Shown here piece after piece: positions 51,481 through 64,000 of a stretch of DNA of 64,000 nt (the first letter of the stretch is position 1; every line of letters starts with the position of its first letter). A program made the translations under genes and the position numbers. This DNA comes from Coriaria nepalensis (taxonomy: Eukaryota > Streptophyta > Magnoliopsida > Cucurbitales > Coriariaceae): assembly GCA_027186245.1 (NCBI GenBank), contig CP114486.1:8694501-8758500 (forward strand). Reading direction: 5' to 3'. The notes below the pieces were generated by a model. The model searched no databases and was not told where the DNA came from. It saw only the letters and a program-made list of their open reading frames with translations.

Positions 51481-51960
51481 TATAAATATGATGTTAGCAC
51501 GTGATTTCATTTATTAGTGTATCACAAAGTTATCATTCTACAAAGTCTTGTTCTCTTTATTTAGTGGAGTATCCATTATAATACCTAGCTCAACTAGTTT
51601 TTTTAATGAGGCGAACCATCCTCGACCCATGTTCTCCAACATGTGTATTTTCAGCCATCTTCATGCGAATAGTTCTTTCGTGACATTATACATTTCATTG
51701 TAAGTATTCACACTATAAATCTAATTTAGGTAATCCATAATCTCAATAGCGTATATTTACTCATATTATCTTTGGAATTCATTCACATAGATGTAAGCAT
51801 AATATATTTCACATCGTCAGACTCATTCAACCACTTACACTAAATGACAAATGTTTCCTCTTCAGCTCCCTCTTTGGGATCTTCCCCGAGACACTTATTT
51901 AGGATTGTAAGTTGGTGAATCTTTGTTTATCTAGAATGAAATGTTATTTTCAAAAAATAG
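51480..51960 (-). pseudogene. Copia gag remnant
   Basis: Read on the - strand, broken text of a Copia gag appears. EMYNVTKELFA and KIHMLENMGRGWF-like text sit near 51640, followed by LKKLVELGIIMDTPLNKEN near 51590. These match the region where gag normally reads (Y)EVSKELF...KM...LEKLG. Stops are frequent. It lies on the 3' side of the LTR at 51960-53490 when read on the - strand, as expected. Confidence 0.55.
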
Positions 51961-53490
51961 CTTTAAGAATCGCTGCCTTGAGCCACTAGTTCTAAGCTGT
52001 TACCCAGCCTCTAACATTGTATCCATATAGATAACAACTCTCTAATATATATTTTGGTTCAATCTCAATTCTTGAGATAAACTTTGAGGAAGAAGAAAAG
52101 AGAATAAATGATGAATATTTATTGAGAGAAAAATCACTCTCTCACTCTCTCTCTCTTCAAAATGGGCAGCCAAGGAAGTGATGAAAATCATAGAGAATTG
52201 TGTCCTTTTATCTGGGACATACTCTCGTGCAAGTTAGGCTTCGAATGCCCAATTCCTTCTAACTTTTGTTAGAGTTTTTGGAAGCCCATTTTAATTCTCA
52301 TTTTTTGAAAATTAAAAAAAACTTTATTATTTCAAATAAATGTCCAATTTTATCCTGTAAAATATAAATTTTAATTTATGCCTCTCCACTGGGCCTAGTT
52401 AGGTCCTTTAACATTTTAATGACCAATCAAACTTTCTTTTGACCCGAAAAATATCATTTGAATTTAAATTAATAAAATCTATATTTAAGACATTTATCTT
52501 ATTAATCTAATAATTTTTTAATTAATTATTTAATTTCAAATAAAATATAAATCACATTTTTAATTAGTTCGGATGTCACTTAGACTTAACAAATTAAACA
52601 AACTAATAATTGAATCTTTAAATCAAGTTCATTATGAATAAGTCAAAATTCTTTAATTTAGAATTCAACTGAGATCCAATAATCCTTTTCGCGTGTGATT
52701 GGATAGGTTTTATATTACACCGGTAGGTGAGCCTCATAACAACTTATGGATTTTATTCACTCTAATGAATGGACCATTTGGACCTTAAGAACTCTTTTAT
52801 GCCAAATAGTTAATATGATCATCTTCTATGATCAAGTAACTCAAACCACTAGACCTACACCTACATTGGCCTCTAGCAATGTATATAGACAACCCGGATA
52901 ATGAGAAGTCTTAGAACCGCCACAAGAACCATAGATGTATTATCGTACCAGATTGATCCTTCTATCTATTCATTATTTCAGGTCTTAGGTCTTGGTTTAA
53001 TTGTTAAACCATACTAGACTATCCTTATGAATCATATGAGCTCTTATGCAACTAGACAATAGATTTACAAAAACTCTTTTAACACCATATTATTTTGTAC
53101 AAAGATTTTCTCAATTGCACAACGTATATGATTTTCATAGGATATTCTCTTTAATATAGAGATGATGGATCCCATCTTATCACCTTATAGATTGCACATA
53201 CTTAAACACATTCCTAATGATTATCATTTTAGTGACCCTTGGATAAAGTGACATTGAATGATATGAAAACATGATATGTCATATGCTAGTACTGTGGTGA
53301 TCTCAGGTTTGAGAATCACAAGTATTATAGTCACGAGATAAATCTCATTAACTGTTAATATAATTACCAATATTATTTGTAAAGTGATTATTAGAGCAGA
53401 AATGGTAATTTAAGATCTTACTGATCTAATATGAAACATGGATTTAACTCATAGATATACACCAAGATCAATCATACAAACATATATCAA
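51961..53490 (-). repeat. Long LTR, same family as 20.5 kb and the right window edge
   Basis: Non-coding, AT-rich. About 52600-53420 aligns as reverse complement with 20880-21720. About 51980-52600 resembles 63400-64000 in the same orientation (ATTTAATTAATTATTTAATTT, GCCTCT and AACAAAT blocks). Limits are approximate. Confidence 0.6.
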
Positions 53491-56400
53491 ATATATATTT
53501 AACAGAAAATATAGAAAAGTTCCATAAAACAAAAAGGATTAAGATCTTAGAAGTTACTGATCTTATGACAAAACCAAACCGATCTCCTTGTGGAAAGGAA
53601 ATGGAAAAATCTCACTTTTCTCTCTATATGAATTTCGGCCAAAAGATAAGAAGAGAACTTATGTTTCGGCCAGCCCTATTAAAGTACTTATATATTGCTC
53701 TCTTAGGCTTAGACTACCAAAATTAACCCACAACTTTGTCCCAGTTAATTCTGGACTTTATTAAAAGGTCCTCTTAATCTAATTAAGCGAACAATTGGTC
53801 ATTACTCATCACCTATGGCCTGCCAGTCATTGGGCTTATAACCCAAATTATTTAATCAATATTTTGATTAATTTAGTGTATGAAATCTATTTAACAAATT
53901 AGCCCATTAATTTAGCGAACAAGTGTCACGTTTGGTATCCTTAATCTCTACTAACTACCCATATACTTACCCCAATGGTTATTTCAATCCGTAAATGAAT
54001 CCTTGCAACTTACACAACTTCTCTATATAATTCCATGTGAAAACGTGAGGTCATATCATCTATACTTTTAATTTGAGGTTACAATTTAGAATAATGGTTT
54101 TTTCAGTTCTTCTTGCCATATTTGGTAATCACGGCCGGTTGTAAGGGTAAGAAATATTTATGCATCCTTTAGAAACTATTCCTTTAGGTGCATCAATTTC
54201 TTGGAATCCAAGCTACTAATAGAATCGAAATGTAACATGGGGTCATCATCTATGACCAGACCCTTACTAAGATTTTTCTACTAGATCCATGACGTTTAGG
54301 CCCACAATAACAAATAGATCTACGATTCTGTTGTGCACTTTGAGATTTCACAGTTGCCTTTTTCGAAGGCGTCTCAGATGTTGGTTTAGTGAATATAGAA
54401 TTCTTGGCCATGTAATCATTTTGTAGTTTTTGAATTTCTTCAAGTTGTCATACTGCCACTATTTTTTTCAAAAAGAAAATCCTTCTGTGAGAAGGTAGCA
54501 GTTTACCTAACAAACATTTTTTTTAAATAAAAAACAATATCCTAACATTCCTTTAGGATATCCTACAAAATAATACATTTCAAACTTTACCTCCAATCAT
54601 ATCTCCATATCATAATATGGTTTAATGACATTCTTCTACTACTCGTCTCATATGAAGTAGAAAAGAAAAGTGGAGGGAATTCTGTTTCGTACGTAGCAAT
54701 AATATTCTTAGGCATAGCCTTTGAATATTTTATGAAAGATTGGTCTAACTAATCAAACAAAATCTAATAAATTAGGTCCATGTAAAATTATTAATTATTT
54801 TAATATCACCGATAAATCAATTAACTACCAATTAAATAATATCATTTCTTAATTATGCTAGTAGAGCTCATGTCATCGTAAATTAATATATTTAACTTAT
54901 GTTTGGAAATCTTATATTAACATATTCGGTTTTTTTCAATTTTCCAATAATGAATTAACATATTCACAATAAGATATATTTAACTTTAAAATGGATTTCA
55001 AAGTAAACACATAATTTAATTATCTAATAATTAATTAACTTAAACCCTTCAAACCAAGATTAAATTCTAGCAAGTGTTAAGGTTATGTGTGATGAGAACA
55101 ACACATAATCTTCCATAAGAACCTGTATCGCTAATATCATGCCATTAAATTTTTTCATCTGGTTAATATCCTGATTCATAAAGTTATAAAATCCTCCTCC
55201 CAGCATAATGTAGAACCTAAACCAGTTACACACATTAAGATTCTAAAGTAGCCAAATTAAGTTTTCCTCGAAGATAAGGAAATTTTTAATTTATTAATTT
55301 AAAAACAGTAAATTTTTAATTTATTAAATGAGATGTTATGCAACTCTACTAGCACAATTAAATGTCGACATTGTTTTAAGTCGAAATCAATAATTTATAA
55401 GGGACATTTAATTAATTATTAAAGTATCTTGAATGTCTGCAGTTATCGGTTAGTCATCAAGTATTAATGGGCTAAATCGGGTATTACGAATTTATGTGCT
55501 AATTCAATTTGGTGTTAATTAAGTAAGATGTGATAAAAGCTCATCAAGTGGCCGACCATATAGAATCGATAATAACGCATTAGAGACTTGGTTTGATTAA
55601 GTCGAACTCAGACCAAAAATCAATAGTTAACTGGGTTAAATTTTAGGATTAATTTTAAGGAAACACTAAACTTAGATAGCATTATAAATACTCTTCTATA
55701 CGCTCGCCGAATACCTTTTTCTTAGTCCAATTGGTCCTGGCAGAAACTTTACAGAGAAAAGGTAAGACTTTCTTTCCTTTTTCCCGAACTTTCTAGTTCA
55801 TGAGTTGTACTTCAAGGTAGAATGCAAAAAGATTTATGTCACGGTTAGAGGTTGCGCATTTGGGTAACTTCTTGCCGTTGGAGTTACTAAAGGATTGTTT
55901 GATTCTATTTTTAGATCTTCCTGTAAGTTTTATGTTTATGTTTCCTGTAATTTTGAATCTCTACTTTTATGTTTCCTATGATCACATTTGTTTATGATCA
56001 GTTCAGGTTTTATACTAAAAATTTTAAATAACTGTTTTTGTTGCTTGAATCGCTCGTAGATTATAACACAAACCGATTAGCGGAAACATTTAAGTATTTT
56101 ATAATTTTGTTTCAAAGTTTCTAAACTTCTGAGACGTTTACTTTAAATACATGGTTTGAAATGTCTACATTGCAACTTCTGTATTAATAACAAAATTTCT
56201 ATTTTTTCTCGGGTGATTCTAACATTGAATTTTGTTCATTTGAAAGATATTCCAGCAAACACTTATTCATCTCTCCTTACGAAAAAGATCTATCGATTTT
56301 ACTTTTTGCGTTTGCATGGTATGTCACCTCTCTTGCAAACACAATTATAAAATAATAATAATAATAGTAACAATAATCACGGGTCGAAGACCAACTGATG

Positions 56401-56717
56401 GCAATACAGTTGGTGTCGATTGAACATGGCGGCATATTCGGTCAGTTTACTGAGTTTACTGCCGTGTTCAGTATGCACCAAACTGACATTGACCCCAATA
56501 AGACCTGTAAGAAAACAAATCGCACTACAAATACATTGACCCCAATAAGACCTGTAAAAGGACTCGCATTCCTTAAGGCCATCGAAGGATTAACTGCCCA
56601 CTTCTTATATTTGTACAAGATGCCATGTTATTACATAAATGATTGCTGAAAATATCTCAACACCCATATCTTTCAGACCATACACTCGAAGTGGGACTGT
56701 CCGAAATGCAAACATCT
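53491..56717. other. Intergenic, AT-rich; LTR-like text, no gene supported
   Basis: About 53500-54500 reads like retrotransposon LTR or leader DNA, with weak - strand coding-like text near 54340 that I could not assign. About 55660-55920 looks like a UTR-type region but has no coding exon. From 56150 to 56650 only short frames are seen. The last part holds the HINT2 3' UTR; a 25-bp stretch (ATTGACCCCAATAAGACCTG + TAA) is repeated at 56490 and 56537. Confidence 0.4.
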
Positions 56718-59232
<2,515 letters not shown>

Positions 59233-59480
59233 CGCAAACTGAACAACGAAGAAGCGACCGAAGGGGAGGGACATGTTAATGCTGGTAAAAATGGTACTGG
59301 GATGCATTACCGACCACAGTAATTTAGAAACATCAGATCTGGACCGTCGAAAAGTGGTGGGCCACTCACCCACACTCTCCTCATATGTTGTTGCCTATAT
59401 ATATATATATATATGCAAGTGTTCTGCTCAAAAAAAAAAAAAAGAAAAGAAAAGGGGAACTTGAACGAAAGCCGAGCTTG
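59233..59480. promoter_or_regulatory. Shared divergent promoter of HINT2 and SRX
   Basis: Only 248 bp separate the two start codons, so both promoters must overlap or extend into the neighbouring gene. A (TA)n run at about 59396-59414 lies some 70-85 bp before the SRX ATG and could act as its TATA element. An A-rich run follows at 59429-59455. Regulation is inference from spacing. Confidence 0.6.
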
Positions 59481-61334
59481 ATGATGCTTAAAGTCCCAGG
59501 AAGCAATTTGAGGAGCTTCTCTGCTTCTGCTTCATCAAATGGTTACGCTCCGTTCCTTCACAATTTTACTTGCTTATCTTTATTTTATTTCATTTTTCTT
59601 GGAAGAAAGAGGGAATAATAAGAGTTCATTATCAGGAAGTGGTCGATTATCAAATGGGGGTGGAAGTGGGCCAGTGATTGTGGAGCTTCCGCTTGAAAAG
59701 ATAAGGAGGCCGCTGATGAGGACAAGGGCTAACGATCCTGTCAAAGTGAAGGAGCTCATGGACAGCATCCAAGAGATAGGCCTTCAAGTACCTGTGAGCT
59801 CTCCCTTCTCTCTCTTTTTCTCTCATCTAACATTTCTTAACAATAACTTCCTTGATTTAGGTATTCTTAACAATAACTTCGTTTGGCACCAAATTCATGG
59901 GATTTTAGGGAAAAATTAATGTGTAATCCAGGTTCATTGTCTGAATTCGGATGAAACTTGAAAAAGAGAGTGGGAATTTTGTCTAATTCTAGAATATCAA
60001 ACAAGGGTTTGCGAGTATAGTCAGGCAGGTGATCGAGAAGACATTAGGTTGTTCATCATAACTTTTTTTCTTTCTTAATTGACTAAGTGACTCCAAATGA
60101 TTTATTTCTTTGGAAAAATGATGATAAATGCAAAATTTTAAGAAGCTTTATTTGCATTCACTACAAAGACGGTGCGAACTTGAGGCTTAATTTGCTCTTC
60201 AGTCACTGAGTTGACTTCACCAAAAACATGTTCCGACCATACACCAAACAAAGCTGTTATTGAATAGAAACACGGGATGGCAGCTTTGATGACTTACCAA
60301 TTGAACGAGATCCATAATATAGATTTGTATGCATTGATTCTTTCCATCGCTGAAAAACATTTATCGAAGAGGTATCGTATGTTGACTGGTCTACATTTGG
60401 AAGTTCAGCAGTTTTCAAGTATTGAAGTGCACAGTTGGCGGCTATCATCAGTAATTAGATGAGCATTGACTTCAAAGTGTAGACCAGTCTGCAAGGATTC
60501 CTCTTCATTGTTGTCAGCTACCACTGCTCAAAGTGCTATGCTAGGAAGATAAAACTGGAGAGAGGTTTGAGACATGAGTTTTGAATATCCTAGTGATACA
60601 GGTTGAATTCTGACCAATGACCAATTATAAGGTTTGACAATGGAGAATGAGAAAGAGCGGCAATGATGAGGCATCATATGTACAAAAAGAGATTAGAGGA
60701 GTAAGAGACTTTTTCCTTTTCTAGGAAAAGAATAGTGAAGAGATGGGAATCAAAGTGAAGAGGCAAATAATAAATACATTGTCTTTTTCTTGTTTTTGCA
60801 ATGAAAGTAAATAGTACATATATCCATAGTCTTGAGGTGTGGTTGTATTAGCTTTCTTGGAAGGGCATGCCTGTATAATTTATCAAAGCTCCCATAGTTT
60901 CTTTTTCTTTTTCTTTTTTTGTTTCGGAAGTAATACATATTACTGATCAAAAAAGGAGAAAAAATAAAAGAAGTAGAAGAAGAAGAAGAAGAAAGAAAGA
61001 AATGACTAATCGATAATATTATGGTGCAGATTGATGTGCTGGAAGTAGACGGTGCTTATTACGGTGTGCTGCTTCTATCATATGGTTATAACTTATAATG
61101 TATCTATTTGTTTCTATATGTGGCTTAATACAACATGGGTTGAATTGAAGGTTTCTCTGGTTGTCATCGGTTTGAAGCACACCAACGCCTTGGCCTTCCC
61201 ACTATCAGATGTAAAATACGCCGGGGAACGAAAGACACTCTCAGGTTTACCTATACTCATTATTGAATTTTTTTTTCCCCCCAAGAATTACATTCTTTTG
61301 CTTCTCATCAAATTGCAGGCACCACCTGCGTTGA
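59481..61334 (+). CDS. SRX: Sulfiredoxin
   Basis: ATP-dependent reductase that restores overoxidised (sulfinic) 2-Cys peroxiredoxins; plant forms act in plastids and mitochondria. Five exons: 59481-59541, 59612-59793, 61030-61063, 61151-61244 and 61319-61334. They total 387 nt, 128 residues, close to the 125 of Arabidopsis. A Ser-rich N-terminus of about 40 residues (SFSASASSNG, GSGRLSNGGG) serves as a likely transit peptide. The ParB-like sulfiredoxin domain follows: VIVELPLEKIRRPLMRTR, KVKELMDSIQEIGLQVP and DVLEVDGAYYG. Next is the catalytic GFSGCHRFEAHQRLGLPTIR with its Cys, and the terminal HHLR. Intron 1 is only 70 bp. Its acceptor could also be 59606, which would add two residues (Glu-Arg). 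The remaining junctions are fixed by the family sequence. The last exon codes for only five residues and the stop. Confidence 0.94.
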
Positions 61335-61934
61335 ATTTGTTATTTTATGATCCAATGCGCTGTAGTCGGAGTAAGGAATCACTCCACATTTTATATAGAT
61401 TATACAGATTTGAATAGATAATGATTATGTTGCCTTACGATTACACATAGGACCAATTATCCTACTGTATGTTTTCTGTACCACTACCATTCTCTCTACT
61501 AGAGTTGAGCATCGGTTGGATTAGGTTGGATCTTATCCGATTTGATGCCCATCTGATCCATGTCATCTGATTATTATTATTTTTTTTTGTACCATCAGAT
61601 TGGATGGTTGGATGACCTTTTTTTGCCCCCTTTTCCTTTCCTTTCATTTCTTCAATTGTGTAGTTTTAAATATGGGAGAGAAAAAAAAAATCAAGTAATA
61701 AATATAATTAATGGAGAATTCAATTTTCTTTAAATGAAAATGCATTTTAAGAAATAATTAAGTAAAAGATCAAAAGTATTTTAAGAAAGTTTAATTAATG
61801 ATTCATAAATGGAAATACTTAAGAGGAAAAAAAAAAACTTTAATTCTTAATATAAAATGTCTTAATAGAGAAAGGATTGCATGAGATAACATGGTTGGTC
61901 ATGGACATATGTGATTAAATTTTTTATGTCTATA
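61335..61934. other. SRX 3' UTR and AT-rich intergenic DNA
   Basis: No gene or element recognised. A short inverted-looking stretch of GGATTAGGTTGGATC/ATCCGATTTGATGCCCATCTGATCC sits near 61517-61560. Confidence 0.45.
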
Positions 61935-63060
61935 GTTTGCAATGTTAGAATAAATTAAAATTGATACTTGAGCAAAATAGATCAGTTGGTATCAACTTTA
62001 GAGATTGGTTTGAAATTTTGAGAATTGTTCTTAGGTATGAATATTTGTCTGATATTTTGAATCAATTGTTCATGCAAGTCTTATTTTAGGGATCAGATGT
62101 CGAAATAATGAATGCATGGATTTATTATGTATCAAACCATAGGTATAGGTTAAGTTGCCTAACGAGATAATGAGATGCAATACATTATGCTTGAATCTAT
62201 GAATAATGAGCTCTAAAAATACTGTGAAAAATTTCATGTTGTTGAGCTTATCTATTACCTTAAAACTATTTATAGTGAAGATACTCACAATGAAAGCAAT
62301 GAGATATCTAAGGCAATTATTTCACATGAAGTTGACTGTGGACACCTCTGTTAGTGACCATGTTTTGAAGATGATTGCTTGGATTGAACAACTAGAACGT
62401 CTAGGCTTTGTAATGGACTCAAAGTAAATCAATAACTTAGTATTGCAATCACTTCATGATTCATTCGCTTTGTTTATGCTCAATTTTCATGTGAATAAAA
62501 TGGAAGTCGAGTTATATGATTTGCATTAAAATGCTATAAATGATTGAAAAATTCATCAAAAAAGAGAAACTTGTGTTGTTTATGGAAAATATCTCTTTAA
62601 AGAAGGAAAATGCTTTAGTTTAAGAAGCAAGGCAAGAAAATGGTTCTCAAAGCAAAAGAGGATGATGAAAATACATATAAGAAAATGAAAGAAGGAAAAT
62701 GTTTTCATTGTAGAGAATATGGAAATTGGAAGAGAAATTGCAAGGATTATCTTGCAACTCTGAAAAAGCATGGTGATGCTACTTCAAGTATGTTCGTGAT
62801 TGAGTTTAATCTTTCTTGTAAGGATTATTCTACGTCTGTATTAGATATTGGTGCTAGTTCTCGTATTTGTAATAATGTGTAAAACCTAAAAAATAGACAA
62901 ATCAAGAAGAAATGAGAAGTCAACTTACGAGCTAAAAACTGAGCAAAAGTTGCTGCTTTAGCTATAGAAACTTATAATTTATCTTTACTTTCGGGCTTAA
63001 TTGTAAATTTAAAAGACTGTTATTATTTACGTACAATAATTAGAAATATTATTTGTTTAT
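61935..63060 (+). pseudogene. Copia gag-protease remnant (copy 2 of the family at 10.2 kb)
   Basis: Better preserved than the copy at 10236-11190. It shows LEQNRSVGINF and LRIVLRYEYL (near 61970-62040), MRYLRQLFHMKLTVDTSVSD and MIAWIEQLERLGFVMDS (62306-62424). A zinc knuckle follows at about 62700-62741 (CFHCREYGNWKRNC, with the metal-binding His replaced by Asn). The start of protease then reads VLDIGASSRICNN (near 62840-62880). Frames change and stops occur between these blocks. No integrase or reverse transcriptase follows before the LTR-like DNA at 63.4 kb. Confidence 0.8.
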
Positions 63061-63399
63061 AAAGTTGATGAAGAGGGTTTTACCTTTTTCATCATGGATA
63101 ATAATTTTAGCTTTTATTTAAATTGATTATTTTATGGAAATGGTTCTCTAAGTAATAGGGTTTATGTCTAATTTAAATAACATAATGTTCCTCAACATTT
63201 TCTTCAGATCGGAAATCCGGTTCAACTATCTAGTCTAAGAAATAAACTAGATCAAGAGGAGGAGGCAAGGGATATAATTTATTTGGAGCCCACAAATCCT
63301 CCAAGGCTGGTTGTATGCCTCAACTATTGTTTCTCTGTTAGACCATCATCGGAAACCGCCATGGAACACCTCATGTCCTTGCCCTTTGTGGTGGTTCTG

Positions 63400-64000
63400 T
63401 GCCGTAACCTAGCCTCTACTAGTATCAACACAAACAACAACTCATGACTAATTCCTAGTTTGAATCTCAACTCATGAGATTCAAACTTCAGAATAGGAAG
63501 AAAAATTGGAGAGAAAAATTACTCTCATCCTCTCTATCTCTTTAATGTGGTCGACCATTAAGTGAAAGAGGAGGCATAGAGCTCTAATGTTTCTTTTTAT
63601 GTAGAACATAAGCCTTAGGCCCTGGGCCTAAGCGGGTCTCAGAGTTTCGTTGCCTTTTGAATGAATATTTAGGTTCCTCCCATTCATTTTAATTCTTGGT
63701 TTCTAGAAATTTAAAACCAACAAATTATTCCAAATTAAATTTGAACTTTAAAAAGTAAAGTTTGCACTTTAATTTGGGTCGTGCTACATAGTCATATGAC
63801 CTCCATTAACACTTTATTGACTAATTGGATTTTCCTTTTAACTCAAAAAATATTGTTTGACATTATGTTCATTAACTCTTTATTAAATAACCTTATTTAG
63901 GCAACATAATATTTATTTAATTAATTATTTAATTTTAAATTAAATATAAATAATACTTTGGATATATTAGTAGTGTGAGTGTGATTTGGACGTAACAAAT
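63400..64000 (-). repeat. Partial LTR running off the right edge
   Basis: AT-rich non-coding DNA that resembles 51980-52600 in the same orientation, including GCCGTAACCTAGCCTCT against GCTGTTACCCAGCCTCT and the shared TTTAATTAATTATTTAATTT block near 63915. It continues beyond the window. Confidence 0.55.

Noticed and set aside
54120..54480. - strand text resembling a retroelement coding piece
   Set aside because: Stops are dense and no diagnostic motif (zinc knuckle, YVDD, DDE) could be read.

Overview
The window is nuclear DNA of a flowering plant, almost certainly a eudicot. Genes are intron-rich with GT-AG splice sites, intergenic DNA is very AT-rich, and decayed Class I and Class II transposons fill most of the space between genes. 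I cannot name the species from the sequence. I see no CRISPR array, operon, phage, tRNA or rRNA gene.

Six complete genes and one partial gene are supported. From left to right: the 3' part of IMPL1 (inositol monophosphatase-like, + strand, cut by the left edge); a convergent phloem protein 2 lectin of the PP2-A9 type (- strand); an exopolygalacturonase of family GH28 (- strand); a 15-exon five-RRM protein of the MRD1/RBM19 family used in small-subunit rRNA processing (- strand, 14 kb); an ARAD1-type GT47 glycosyltransferase for pectic arabinan (+ strand); a HINT2-type histidine-triad protein (- strand); and sulfiredoxin (+ strand), head to head with HINT2 across about 250 bp. For each complete gene the exons I derived add up to one open frame of family-typical length.

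Repeats by region. At 4.9-7.0 kb lies a degenerate hAT transposon. At 7.1-8.6 kb lies LTR-like DNA. At 10.2-11.2 kb is a dead Copia gag. At 12.7-14.7 kb are CACTA (TNP2) remnants with one recognisable terminus. At 18.7-19.3 kb is an internally deleted Copia element. At 20.0-21.8 kb are a tandem duplication and an LTR. At 26.8-31.9 kb a nearly full-length Copia element sits inside an MRD1 intron. At 38.5-39.4 kb is a DUF1985-like fragment. At 43.3-44.3 kb is a non-autonomous hAT-like element. At 51.5-53.5 kb are a Copia gag and LTR on the - strand. At 61.9-63.1 kb is a second copy of the gag seen at 10 kb, and a further LTR runs off the right edge.

The most informative observations are structural. 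(1) The intronic Copia element has matching 207-bp LTRs and 5-bp target duplications, but about 290 bp of its integrase is inverted in place. (2) The MRD1 start codon is split by an intron (AT|G). (3) As I recall the Arabidopsis map, HINT2, SRX, IMPL1 and PP2-A9 are near neighbours on chromosome 1 (At1g31160 to At1g31200). Here the two pairs lie at opposite ends of the window, separated by some 50 kb of other genes and transposons. I found no convincing previously undescribed biological system; the genes are ordinary plant housekeeping and cell-wall genes in a transposon-rich setting.
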